Below, one piece after another: positions 53,376 through 62,124 of a stretch of 64,000 bases of DNA. Numbering within the stretch: position 1 is the stretch's first letter; each line of letters begins with the position of its first letter. Below the pieces are notes generated by a model, which saw nothing but the letters and a program-made list of their open reading frames with translations, had not been told where the DNA came from and made no database searches. Origin of the DNA: Lysinibacillus sp. OF-1 (GTDB taxonomy: Bacteria > Bacillota > Bacilli > Bacillales_A > Planococcaceae); contig NZ_CP102798.1 of assembly GCF_028356935.1 (NCBI RefSeq), positions 4,154,001-4,218,000 of the forward strand. The letters run 5' to 3'. The position numbers and the translations under genes were made by a program.

Positions 53376-55056
53376 AGTTTACAATTTCTACCCATTTATA
53401 GCTTATGTCAGCTGAGAATGGATGCTCGTATAAATTTTTCACGTATGGTTTTGTCAAACGACTTAACCCTTTTTGAAATGTTGGAGCGAATGCTACGTCT
53501 TCCATCATTAATTTTTCAGCTTGCTGCATAAGTTCCCAGCGCTCCATAACATCAGAGGTAGTTTTCGCTTGTTTTATTAATGCATCCACTTTTTCATTTT
53601 TATAGTTGGATTGATTATAATAAGCTGTTGATTCAAATAATTCAATGTAAGTCATAGGATCTTGATAGTCAGGACCCCAACCGCCATAGTCTAAGTCAAA
53701 ATCAACAGCCCCCTCTAATGCAAGTTTTTGCTTATTAGGCTGCATATTAATTGTTAGCTCTAAGCCTTCTAAATTCGTCTCTAATTGATTTTTAATAAAT
53801 TCAGCAGCTTTCTTAGATTCTGCACGGTCATATGTTAAAAACTCCAGCTTTACTTGGTCTACACCAAGTTCCTTTTTGCCAGTAGCCCATAGTTCCTTCG
53901 CTAATTCGATATCTGTTTTATTCATATCACCGTTTCCATCGCGGAAGTCATTCCCCTTGTCATCTGTTGATAATCCCTGTGGTACTAAATAATAAGCAGG
54001 AATAGAACCATCCTGTAATATCACATCAGCAAAGCCTTGTTTATCCCATGCCAAATCAATGGCTTTACGAATGTTTTGATTAGCTAAATATTGATTTTCG
54101 TGATTTATACGAATAAAATACGTATTTGGCTTTAAAAACGTTGAATACTCTGGACTGTCTTTATATTGAGCGACATACTCACTCGATAACTCGGCAGTGT
54201 CTATTTCACCAGCCTCATAGAGATTGACAGCCGTTGCTGTATCTTTGACAATTTTTTGTGTGATTTTAGTAAGCTTGACAGTGTCTTTATCCCAATAACT
54301 TTCATTTTTGACGAACGTCCATCCTTGCCCATGTTGCCAAGATTCCATCTGGAAAGGACCATTATAGATCATATTAGCCGCTTCTAGCGCATATTGATCG
54401 CCTTGGGATTCTGTAAATTCTTCATTTAATGGGAAAAACGGTGCATAAGTCGTTAAGCTAATAAAATACGGAATAGGCGCATTTAGTTGCACTTCTAATG
54501 TTTCATCGTTTAACGCCTTAATACCAATTTCCTCTACCTTTCCATAAAGTGGGTCCTCTTCTGTTTGAACATTGGCCGCATTTTTTATATCCAACATTAA
54601 GTAAGAATAAATTGCTTGTGTTTCTGGGTTTATAGCTCTTTTCCAAGCATATTCAAAATCATGTGCTGTAACTGGAGACCCATTACTCCACACTGCATCC
54701 TTGCGTATTTTAAATGTATAAACTGTACCATCCTCAGAAACTTCATGTGACTCTGCCATACCCGGAACTGGTGTATTTTCAGGCCCTATACGATATAACC
54801 CCTCGAACACAGAGTTCATTGCCGTCACAGCAAGTGCATCTACACTCCCCAATGAGCTCATTGTCGTTAAATCACCTGTTGCAACTAAATGAAGCTCTTG
54901 TGCAGCAGTATTGTCGCCTTCATCAGTAGATGCATTGTCTGATTCATTACTATTTGTAGTATTTCCAGAAGTATTGTTTTCTTTCCCGTAACAACCGACC
55001 AATACAATGAGCATTAATCCTAACAATACGACAAGCCATTTTGTTTTTTTAGCCAT
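53374..55056 (-). CDS. Peptide-binding lipoprotein (OppA/DppA-like)
   Basis: A 560-residue extracytoplasmic solute-binding protein, family 5. The signal ends in the lipobox LVGC (cysteine at about residue 22). A Ser/Asn/Thr-rich linker follows, then typical motifs: FEGLYRIGPENTPVPGMAESHEVS and YTFKIRKDAVWSNGSPVTAHDFEYAWKRA. It is encoded convergent to the permease operon and should supply its substrate specificity. It has its own sigma-54-type promoter at 55111-55127. The start ATG at 55054-55056 has AAAGGGG 8 bases upstream; the longer frame is not needed. Confidence 0.9.
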   Translation of the reverse strand: MAKKTKWLVVLLGLMLIVLVGCYGKENNTSGNTTNSNESDNASTDEGDNTAAQELHLVATGDLTTMSSLGSVDALAVTAMNSVFEGLYRIGPENTPVPGMAESHEVSEDGTVYTFKIRKDAVWSNGSPVTAHDFEYAWKRAINPETQAIYSYLMLDIKNAANVQTEEDPLYGKVEEIGIKALNDETLEVQLNAPIPYFISLTTYAPFFPLNEEFTESQGDQYALEAANMIYNGPFQMESWQHGQGWTFVKNESYWDKDTVKLTKITQKIVKDTATAVNLYEAGEIDTAELSSEYVAQYKDSPEYSTFLKPNTYFIRINHENQYLANQNIRKAIDLAWDKQGFADVILQDGSIPAYYLVPQGLSTDDKGNDFRDGNGDMNKTDIELAKELWATGKKELGVDQVKLEFLTYDRAESKKAAEFIKNQLETNLEGLELTINMQPNKQKLALEGAVDFDLDYGGWGPDYQDPMTYIELFESTAYYNQSNYKNEKVDALIKQAKTTSDVMERWELMQQAEKLMMEDVAFAPTFQKGLSRLTKPYVKNLYEHPFSADISYKWVEIVN

Positions 55057-55110
55057 CCTCAAAACCCCTTTGATTTTATTGCACGAATGAAATCGCACTA
55101 TAAAAATCTA

Positions 55111-55127
55111 TGCAATTTTCATGCCGA
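55111..55127 (-). promoter_or_regulatory. Sigma-54 promoter of the peptide-binding protein gene
   Basis: Minus strand TCGGCAT-GAAAA-TTGCA; GG and GC are 10 bases apart, and only one position departs from the consensus. It lies 55 bases before the start codon and back to back with the promoter at 55146-55162. Confidence 0.75.
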
Positions 55128-55145
55128 CGCCAAATATTTTTAAAA

Positions 55146-55162
55146 TTGGCACAGATTTTGCA
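55146..55162 (+). promoter_or_regulatory. Sigma-54 promoter of the M24 peptidase gene
   Basis: TTGGCAC-AGATT-TTGCA, a perfect -24/-12 match, 31 bases before the peptidase start codon. Only 18 bases separate it from the divergent sigma-54 promoter at 55111-55127. Confidence 0.9.
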
Positions 55163-55192
55163 TTATAATTTCACTAAAGGGGGAATGACAAC

Positions 55193-56257
55193 ATGTCAAA
55201 ATTAGAACAATTACGAATTGCTTTACAAGCACAAGATACAAGCGCAATGATTATCACAAATGCACAAAACCGACGTTATCTAACAGGATTTACTGGAAGT
55301 GCAGGAACGGTTGTAGTAACTAATAGGCGCGCACTTTTATTGGTGGACTTCCGCTACACACAACAAGCAACGGAGCAAAGTAAAACTTTCGAGGTTCATG
55401 AGATTGATCGCAACCGTATATATGAAACGATTCAAGAGATTTTAGATCAAGATTCAATCCAATCAGTTGGCTTTGAACAACATCACGTAACTTATTACGC
55501 CTATCAATTAATGGCTAATAAATTGACAGCAACATTAAAGCCTTTATCTAATATTGTGGAAAATTTACGTATGATTAAGACACCAGAAGAAATTGAAATA
55601 ATTAAGAAGGCAGCTTGGATTTCAGATGAGGCATTTAAGCATATTTTAACATTCATTAAACCGGGTGTTTCAGAAATCGAAATTGCCAATGAATTGGAAT
55701 CCCATATGCGAAAAAACGGTGCAACTAGTGCTGCATTTGATATGATTATCGCTTCAGGTCATCGCTCTGCTCTACCACATGGTGTAGCATCTTCAAAAAT
55801 AATTGAGCAAGGTGACATGCTAACACTTGATTTTGGTGCTTATTATCAAGGCTATCGTTCTGACATGACAAGAACTATTGCTGTTGGTGAGCCACCTGAA
55901 CAATTAAAAGAAATATATCAAATTGTTTATGATTCCTTGCAACATGCTCTTTCTAATATGAAAGCTGGTATGACAGGGCAAAATGCAGATAGCTATACAC
56001 GTGACTACATTACAGCTAAAGGCTATGGGGACAATTACGGACATGGAGCAGGACATGGCATCGGGTTAGATATCCATGAAAATATATTCATGTCGTCAGT
56101 TTGTGAAGACATCTTAGAAGAGAATATGGTACTTACAGTTGAGCCAGGCATTTACGTTCCACAAGTTGGCGGTGTTCGCATAGAAGATGATGTCATCATT
56201 ACAAAAGACGGTGTAGAAGTGATCACACACTCACCAAAAGAACTCATTATTTTATAA
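55193..56257 (+). CDS. M24 family Xaa-Pro peptidase
   Basis: A 354-residue metallopeptidase of the Xaa-Pro aminopeptidase/dipeptidase group (B. subtilis YqhT type). An N-terminal creatinase-like domain (1-125) precedes a pita-bread domain. The five metal ligands are visible: D of TLDFGAYY, D of RSDMTRT, H of GHGIGLDIH, E of TVEPGIY and E of RIEDD. It cleaves bonds before proline or hydroxyproline. It lies behind a perfect sigma-54 promoter, divergent from the peptide-binding protein gene and ahead of rpoN, which suggests a role in breaking down imported proline-rich peptides. The ribosome binding site is AAAGGGGG. Confidence 0.9.
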   Translation: MSKLEQLRIALQAQDTSAMIITNAQNRRYLTGFTGSAGTVVVTNRRALLLVDFRYTQQATEQSKTFEVHEIDRNRIYETIQEILDQDSIQSVGFEQHHVTYYAYQLMANKLTATLKPLSNIVENLRMIKTPEEIEIIKKAAWISDEAFKHILTFIKPGVSEIEIANELESHMRKNGATSAAFDMIIASGHRSALPHGVASSKIIEQGDMLTLDFGAYYQGYRSDMTRTIAVGEPPEQLKEIYQIVYDSLQHALSNMKAGMTGQNADSYTRDYITAKGYGDNYGHGAGHGIGLDIHENIFMSSVCEDILEENMVLTVEPGIYVPQVGGVRIEDDVIITKDGVEVITHSPKELIIL

Positions 56258-56325
56258 TTTCTTTACACTTATCCTATAGATGTTTACTTTTTTTACACTT
56301 TTTAAAAACCTTTCATTTCAACATT

Positions 56326-56354
56326 TTGAGCTTTTTATTGGAAGCTTATAATAT
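56326..56354 (+). promoter_or_regulatory. Sigma-A type promoter of rpoN
   Basis: TTGAGC (56326-56331), 17-base spacer, TAATAT (56349-56354), 80 bases before the rpoN start. This would give rpoN expression independent of its own product. Confidence 0.55.
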
Positions 56355-56433
56355 ATTTCGTTGCACATGTCAAAATTTCTTGTCACTATATTTTCTAAGG
56401 TTAGATAGATTGATAGAGAATCGAGGTTTTATT

Positions 56434-57720
56434 ATGCAACTTTCTATTAAGCAAACACAAGAATTACAAATCGTTATGTCTGCCCAACTTCGTCAGGCAA
56501 TCGAGCTACTCCAATATTCAACTCAGGAATTAGAACAATATATACGTGAACAAGAACTCGTTAATCCTTTAATTGAATTAAGTGAACCAACACTTAAAGA
56601 CCATCTACAGATTCCAAAAATGAGTAGCAGACATCTTGATATTATGCATCTTTCCACAAAATGTGAAAAAAATGTTCGTGATGAACTATTCCAACAGGTC
56701 AGGCTAACATTTTCTAACGAAAAGGACATTCAACTCTTAAAACATATTATTTATCATTTAGATGACAATGGTTATTATGAGCATTCAACACAAACGTCTT
56801 ATAATGACCTAGAAATTGAAAAGGGCATTCATTTATTACAAACAATTGGTCCCTTAGGAATTGGTGCACGCAATTTGAAGGAATGTTTACTATTGCAAAC
56901 CATTTATTGTCATAACAGCCCTGCTCATGCTGAAACCGTTATTTCTAATTATCTAGAAGAGCTTGCCAATAAGAAGTGGAAACAAATCTCAAAAGAGCTG
57001 GATATATCGCTAAGTGACTTACAAATGATCTATCTTTTTATACAATCACTACAGCCAAAGCTGAGCTCATTATTTTATCAAGAGTTGGTACATACGACGA
57101 TACCAGATATCATTGTTGATATCGTTGATGGTGGGATTACCTTTTCGTTAAATGATTATTATTTACCAAAAGTTAATATTCACGCTGACTACTTTCCTTA
57201 TATAAAAACGCATTCCTCAGAGAAGAGTTATTTTAAAAAACACTTAACTGACTACCATTGGTTAGTTAACAGCATTGAACAACGTCGAAATACAATGATC
57301 AATATCATGAAGGCACTTATTGAAAAACAAAAGAAGTTTTTTCTATATGGCTTTGATGCCATGCAACCACTTACGTTGCGTGAAATTGCTGACCAAATAG
57401 ATGTTCATGAATCAACGGTTAGCCGCATTACAACGAATAAATATGTACAAACTGCTTTTGGCACATTTGAATTAAAAGAATTATTCACCTCTAAATTGTC
57501 AACAGCAAATGGTCATAGTGTGTCGCAAATAAAGGTGAAGTCATTGCTGTCAGACTATATAAAATCTGAAAATAAAGCAAAGCCCTTCTCTGATCAAAAA
57601 ATAGCTGAGTATTTTAACTCTGCGTTGGGAATTGAAATATCTCGTCGTACCATAGCCAAATATCGCGAGGACATGAACATACCTTCCTCTGCTAGACGTA
57701 AAATAAACCAGTTTAAATAA
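56434..57720 (+). CDS. rpoN: RNA polymerase sigma-54 factor RpoN (SigL)
   Basis: A 428-residue sigma-54. Region I is Gln/Leu-rich (KQTQELQIVMSAQLRQAIEL, residues about 5-24) and contacts activators. A core-binding region follows, then a helix-turn-helix (LREIADQIDVHESTVSRI, about 320-337) and the RpoN box SRRTIAKYRE near residue 405. It recognises -24/-12 promoters and needs an AAA activator. I start at the ATG at 56434 with GAGG 7 bases upstream; the longer frame from 56326 is non-conserved. Its neighbours on both sides carry -24/-12 promoters, so the factor lies within its own regulon. Confidence 0.95.
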   Translation: MQLSIKQTQELQIVMSAQLRQAIELLQYSTQELEQYIREQELVNPLIELSEPTLKDHLQIPKMSSRHLDIMHLSTKCEKNVRDELFQQVRLTFSNEKDIQLLKHIIYHLDDNGYYEHSTQTSYNDLEIEKGIHLLQTIGPLGIGARNLKECLLLQTIYCHNSPAHAETVISNYLEELANKKWKQISKELDISLSDLQMIYLFIQSLQPKLSSLFYQELVHTTIPDIIVDIVDGGITFSLNDYYLPKVNIHADYFPYIKTHSSEKSYFKKHLTDYHWLVNSIEQRRNTMINIMKALIEKQKKFFLYGFDAMQPLTLREIADQIDVHESTVSRITTNKYVQTAFGTFELKELFTSKLSTANGHSVSQIKVKSLLSDYIKSENKAKPFSDQKIAEYFNSALGIEISRRTIAKYREDMNIPSSARRKINQFK

Positions 57721-57723
57721 TGA

Positions 57724-57759
57724 GAAAAGGAGCTATCTATTGGGGGGTAGCTCCTTTTC
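57724..57759. terminator. Bidirectional terminator between rpoN and the hydroxyproline operon
   Basis: 12-bp stem GAAAAGGAGCTA / TAGCTCCTTTTC between two convergent transcription units. T-runs are short on both sides. Confidence 0.78.
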
Positions 57760-57790
57760 CATCTAAACAAATTTAAAGCAGACTCACTTA

Positions 57791-59275
57791 TTATTGCTTC
57801 ATATTGACAAATACACTTTTCACCTCAGTATAATTGGACAAACCATATTCGCCGCCCATTTCACGACCAATACCTGACTGTTTATAGCCACCAAATGGCA
57901 TCGTTTCCCATTCTAAGCCAAAATCATTAATCCATACTGTTCCTGCCTGTAGTTTACTAGCAATATAATGTGCTTTTTTTACATTTTCTGTCCAAATGCT
58001 TGCAGCAAGTCCATACTTACTATTATTAGCACGCACGATCACTTCTTCTATTGTTTCAAACGATAGAATAGACATAACAGGTCCGAAAATCTCCTCCTGA
58101 GCAATCGTCATCGTGTCCTGTACATCAGCAAAGATAGTTGGTTGTACAAAAAATCCCTTTTGGAGTGCTCGATTACCACCAGCTACTAAGCGAGCACCCT
58201 CTTCTTTTCCTTTTTCAATAAAACCAAGGACTGTATTTAATTGCTTTTGTGACACTAACGGGCCCATTTCTGTTTCCGGATCTAGTCCTGGTCCTACCTT
58301 CAATGCCTTAGCCTTTTCTGCAAGTCGTTCAACAAATTGATTGTATAGACTACTATGCACAAATACTCGTGTACATGCGCTACAGTTTTGGCCGTGATTG
58401 TACATCGTTCCAGCAAAAGTTCCCTCTATTGCTTCCTGTACATCTGCATCTGGTAACACAATAGCAGGAGATTTCCCTCCAAGCTCTAATGTTACACTTT
58501 TCACTTCATCAGCTGCCTTTTTCATCACGTGGATTCCAGTTTTTGTTGATCCAGTGAAGGCTACTTTAGCTACACCTTTATGTGTAACAATAGCTTCTCC
58601 AGCTTCTCCCGTACCCGGTACAATATTTACTACACCATTTGGAAAACCAGCTTGTTTCATTAATTGCCCTACATATAATAATGATAATGGCGTTTCAGCC
58701 GCTGGTTTGATGACAATCGTACACCCTACAGCTAACGCTGCGCCTAGCTTCCATGCCGCCATTGCAAGAGGGAAATTCCAAGGAATAATTTGACCTACAA
58801 CACCAACAGGCTCATGTACAATATAATTTAAGTAATCCTTGGATACTTGTACAGTCTGTCCTGTAATTTTTGTCGCCCACCCTGCATAATAACGGAAATG
58901 CTGAACAGTGCCATCCACATCATCTGCGAGAGCAGTTTGATATGGTTTACCATTGTCTATTGATTCAAGCTGTGCTAGCTCTTCACGATGTTCTTCTAGT
59001 AAATCTGCCAATTTATAAATAATTCGTGAGCGTTCAGCTGCCTCCATCGTTGACCATGCACCATCAAATGCTTTTTGAGCAGCTTCTACTGCAAGATCAA
59101 TATCTTCTGCCTGTGCTTCGCTTACTACAGCGATGACCTCTTCATTAGCAGGATTTAGAACATTCAATGTTTTACCTGATTGAGCTTGCATGTATTCACC
59201 GTCGATATACAAGCCGATTGTGGACTGTAGAAATTCCTTTACTTGTGGTTTTAATGTCAACATTGCCTCCATCAT
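57791..59275 (-). CDS. Aldehyde dehydrogenase, probable 2,5-dioxovalerate dehydrogenase
   Basis: A 494-residue NAD(P)-dependent aldehyde dehydrogenase. It has the cofactor loop FTGSTKTG (about residues 240-247), the general base glutamate in VTLELGGKSP and the nucleophilic cysteine in GQNCSACTR (about 301). It is the last gene of a hydroxyproline operon, where this step oxidises 2-oxoglutarate semialdehyde (2,5-dioxopentanoate) to 2-oxoglutarate. The substrate is inferred from the neighbours. The start is the ATG at 59273-59275 after AAAGGGGG; a second ATG follows at once. Confidence 0.88.
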   Translation of the reverse strand: MMEAMLTLKPQVKEFLQSTIGLYIDGEYMQAQSGKTLNVLNPANEEVIAVVSEAQAEDIDLAVEAAQKAFDGAWSTMEAAERSRIIYKLADLLEEHREELAQLESIDNGKPYQTALADDVDGTVQHFRYYAGWATKITGQTVQVSKDYLNYIVHEPVGVVGQIIPWNFPLAMAAWKLGAALAVGCTIVIKPAAETPLSLLYVGQLMKQAGFPNGVVNIVPGTGEAGEAIVTHKGVAKVAFTGSTKTGIHVMKKAADEVKSVTLELGGKSPAIVLPDADVQEAIEGTFAGTMYNHGQNCSACTRVFVHSSLYNQFVERLAEKAKALKVGPGLDPETEMGPLVSQKQLNTVLGFIEKGKEEGARLVAGGNRALQKGFFVQPTIFADVQDTMTIAQEEIFGPVMSILSFETIEEVIVRANNSKYGLAASIWTENVKKAHYIASKLQAGTVWINDFGLEWETMPFGGYKQSGIGREMGGEYGLSNYTEVKSVFVNMKQ

Positions 59276-59290
59276 TCATCCCCCTTTGCA

Positions 59291-60193
59291 TTAATAATGT
59301 TCAATTGCCAGTACGTCTAAATTAGTCATAATTGCTTTAAGTTGGGCATCTTCTTCCTCTGTTAGTGGGAGTCGTGGTAGACGACATGGTCCCCCTGCCC
59401 ATCCTTTTAGTTCCATTGCACGTTTAGTGATTTGTACATATTTACCTGATCCCTCTAAAAATGCACATAAAGGTAATAAACGATCATAAATTGCCCAAGC
59501 TGCCTCTAAATTTCCTTCTTTTACTTGACTATATAACTTTGTGACAAACTCTGGCACAATATTTCCAGATACAGAAATCCACCCAACAGCTCCAACTAAA
59601 AATGATTCTATGGCTAAGTCCTCTGAACCACAAAATACTTTAATATTATCTTGGCCTTGACGTACGATATCACGCGCTTTTCCAATACTGCCGCTCGATT
59701 CTTTAATATGTGTAATATTTGGAACATCTCTACCTACTTTTAAAATCGTTTCTAAACCAATATCTACCCCCGAAGTAAACGGATTATTATAGATCATAAT
59801 AGGGAAGCTTACAGATTCGGCTACTGATTTAAAATGAACATATATTTCCTCATCTTTTGGGTGTGCATAATAGGAATTAATCAATAATGCTGCGTCTGCG
59901 CCGGCCTGTTCAGCCTGCTGTGTATAGGTGATAGCCTCTGCAGTTGTCTCAGCAGCTGTACCAACAATCAATGTAATTCGCCCTTTAATTTGATCTACAG
60001 CTACTTCTACTGCTTTAAACCGTTCTTCTTTCGTTAAACTTACAAATTCGCCTGTACTACCGTTAATAGCAATACCTGTTACCCCTGCTTCAATAAAGTG
60101 TTCAATATTTTGACGGAAACCATCCCAATCAATGTCCGTTTGGTTTTTCATTGGTGTTACTAATACCGGAAATACACCTTCTAATTTTTTCAT
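59291..60193 (-). CDS. DapA-family lyase, probable pyrroline-4-hydroxy-2-carboxylate deaminase
   Basis: A 300-residue (beta/alpha)8 protein of the dihydrodipicolinate synthase family. It has GSTGEFVSLTKEER (about residues 45-58), the tyrosine of MIYNNPFTSG (about 134) and the Schiff-base lysine in THIKESSG (about 162). In hydroxyproline operons, members deaminate delta-1-pyrroline-4-hydroxy-2-carboxylate to 2-oxoglutarate semialdehyde. It lies between the racemase-family genes and the aldehyde dehydrogenase, which fits that step. AGAGGAGG is 7 bases upstream. Confidence 0.85.
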   Translation of the reverse strand: MKKLEGVFPVLVTPMKNQTDIDWDGFRQNIEHFIEAGVTGIAINGSTGEFVSLTKEERFKAVEVAVDQIKGRITLIVGTAAETTAEAITYTQQAEQAGADAALLINSYYAHPKDEEIYVHFKSVAESVSFPIMIYNNPFTSGVDIGLETILKVGRDVPNITHIKESSGSIGKARDIVRQGQDNIKVFCGSEDLAIESFLVGAVGWISVSGNIVPEFVTKLYSQVKEGNLEAAWAIYDRLLPLCAFLEGSGKYVQITKRAMELKGWAGGPCRLPRLPLTEEEDAQLKAIMTNLDVLAIEHY

Positions 60194-60219
60194 CTTTTTT
60201 CCTCCTCTATCCTCTTTTA

Positions 60220-61092
60220 TTACACTATGATAAATCCATGCTGCAAAGGATCTTCACGGTCCACTACAAATTGATGGATTCCTGTGATATATCCTGTTAA
60301 TGCAATTTCATAGCCAGCTTCATGTTTTTGACTAATTTCAATGCTGCTACCAAAAATACTGTCATTTTTTTTGACAGCTTCTTCCCCTAAAACTGCTAGT
60401 AACGCCAATGTACTGTCCACACCAGGTGAACGTAATATATAGCCATCTCGCTCAAAGGTAACTGACCGTACTGAACTGTCCAGCTGTTCATACATAATGA
60501 CACCATCCGCTGTACTATATTTCTCACTTTCTAGTAATCCCCACGTACTGATTTCTGCTAATTCATCTAGAACAATTGCCTTTAATTGATGTGGTTTTTC
60601 TACAACAAAGTAGCGGCGCTCATTATCGATAATTACTTCGTCACCTTCTATATGCGCTGGCTTCAATGTCAAATGAACTGATAAAACAGTATCTTTCGGT
60701 TCAGAAAGTTTTACATAGGCTTCATAAACACCTTTTACTGTTTCAATAGAGTAAATATTATCTCTTGAAAGCTCTATTATTCCTTGCTCAATCAACGCTG
60801 TCATTGTGGCTACAAGTGCTTCATACTTAAAATTTGTAGAAGCCGAATGTTGGAAAAATAATAGTCGATAGGATGCAATAGCTGATGGTAAAACAAGACA
60901 GCCATTCATTCCACGGTGTCCTCTAGGTTCATTCAGAAGCAATTGTTTTGTATCTTCGAATTGCGTATTTAAAGCATGAGCCGCTTCCGTAATATTTTCA
61001 TGCGCAAGTATGATTGGTGATTGCACAATAATACGAAAGGCTTCTCCCACTACTTGTGTATCGATCGTTTGAAAAGACTTATGAAAATTCAT
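60220..61092 (-). CDS. Proline racemase-family paralogue lacking both catalytic cysteines
   Basis: A 290-residue protein of the proline racemase superfamily, about 50 residues shorter than its neighbour. It shares TIDT, NEPRGH and the C-terminal ITGIHQFVVDREDPLQHGF. Without gaps, its 76-101 segment aligns with 78-103 of the epimerase; the catalytic Cys is a lysine here (K89). The second Cys, in RSPCGTGT, is a glycine (RSPGVDST, G224). It cannot use the two-base cysteine mechanism. It may be a non-catalytic partner, a lyase with a new mechanism, or a protein that has lost function. The ribosome binding site AGGGAGG is good and the gene is intact, which argues against decay. Confidence 0.8.
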   Translation of the reverse strand: MNFHKSFQTIDTQVVGEAFRIIVQSPIILAHENITEAAHALNTQFEDTKQLLLNEPRGHRGMNGCLVLPSAIASYRLLFFQHSASTNFKYEALVATMTALIEQGIIELSRDNIYSIETVKGVYEAYVKLSEPKDTVLSVHLTLKPAHIEGDEVIIDNERRYFVVEKPHQLKAIVLDELAEISTWGLLESEKYSTADGVIMYEQLDSSVRSVTFERDGYILRSPGVDSTLALLAVLGEEAVKKNDSIFGSSIEISQKHEAGYEIALTGYITGIHQFVVDREDPLQHGFIIV

Positions 61093-61104
61093 GCTTATCC
61101 TCCC

Positions 61105-62124
61105 TTAGTGATCCATTGGCGGAATCATCAAATAGCCCTCTTTCAGTGGATCCTGATTATTGTAAAAGAATCGATGCATACCCATAACCCAGGCAGATCC
61201 TGTTACCTCTGGAATAACAGCGGTTAGGCCACTAATAGCTACTTCTTCTAGTACACGTGCTTTAAACATTGTCCCCACAATACTTTCATAGACGAAGGAC
61301 TCATTGAGAGCGAGCTCATTTTTTGAATAGAGTGTAGCAATTTTTGCGGATGTACCAGTGCCACAAGGGGAACGGTCAATCCCTCCTGGCGGAACAACAA
61401 CTGTATTTTTTAAATCTGCTAATGGATTGACTGGGTCTGTATAAAACTCAATATGTGTAAGTCCATGGATAAATGGGAATTCTGGATGGACAATATCTTC
61501 CTTAGCATTCACAGCATTGCGGAGACGAATAGCTGTGTTAATAATTTTCGTTGAATTGTCTACAGCTAAGTTTAGATTGATTTTTCTAGCATCTATAATG
61601 CCGTAAAAGTTCCCTCCATAAGCTATTTCACATTCCACTACACCTAATTCAGAATCATTTATTTCAATCGTTTTTAATAGAAAGGATGGTACATTTTTAA
61701 ATGTCACTTCCTTCGCTACGCCATCCACTACTTTAATCTTTACATCAATTAAACCTGCAGGTGTGTCCAATTTTATGTTTGTATAAGGTGTATTAACCTC
61801 TATTAAATTTGCTTCAATAAGTGCTGTACAAACGCCTATTGTGTCATGTCCACACATCGGCAAGTAACCACCTGTTTCTATATAAATCACTCCAAAATCT
61901 GCTTCGGGATGGCAAGGATCTGTAATGATAACACCTGACATCACACTATGTCCTCGTGGTTCATTCATAAGAAATTTTCGAATCCAGTCAAAATTCTCTT
62001 GCATAAATAACATTTTTTCAGACATTGTTTTGCCTTCAAGCTTAGGCATACCGCTTATTAATGAACGTGTTGGATTCCCGCCTGTATGGGTATCAATTGT
62101 TGTAAAGAGCTTTTGAAATTTCAT
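61105..62124 (-). CDS. 4-Hydroxyproline 2-epimerase
   Basis: A 339-residue proline racemase-superfamily enzyme with both catalytic cysteines, C91 in PMCGHDTIG and C254 in RSPCGTGTSA. The pair argues for epimerase or racemase activity rather than the Ser/Cys or Cys/Thr pairs of 3-hydroxyproline dehydratases. In this operon it should convert trans-4-hydroxy-L-proline to cis-4-hydroxy-D-proline. It overlaps the oxidase gene by 4 bases (ATGA) and is followed by its cysteine-less paralogue after 12 bases. Confidence 0.88.
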   Translation of the reverse strand: MKFQKLFTTIDTHTGGNPTRSLISGMPKLEGKTMSEKMLFMQENFDWIRKFLMNEPRGHSVMSGVIITDPCHPEADFGVIYIETGGYLPMCGHDTIGVCTALIEANLIEVNTPYTNIKLDTPAGLIDVKIKVVDGVAKEVTFKNVPSFLLKTIEINDSELGVVECEIAYGGNFYGIIDARKINLNLAVDNSTKIINTAIRLRNAVNAKEDIVHPEFPFIHGLTHIEFYTDPVNPLADLKNTVVVPPGGIDRSPCGTGTSAKIATLYSKNELALNESFVYESIVGTMFKARVLEEVAISGLTAVIPEVTGSAWVMGMHRFFYNNQDPLKEGYLMIPPMDH

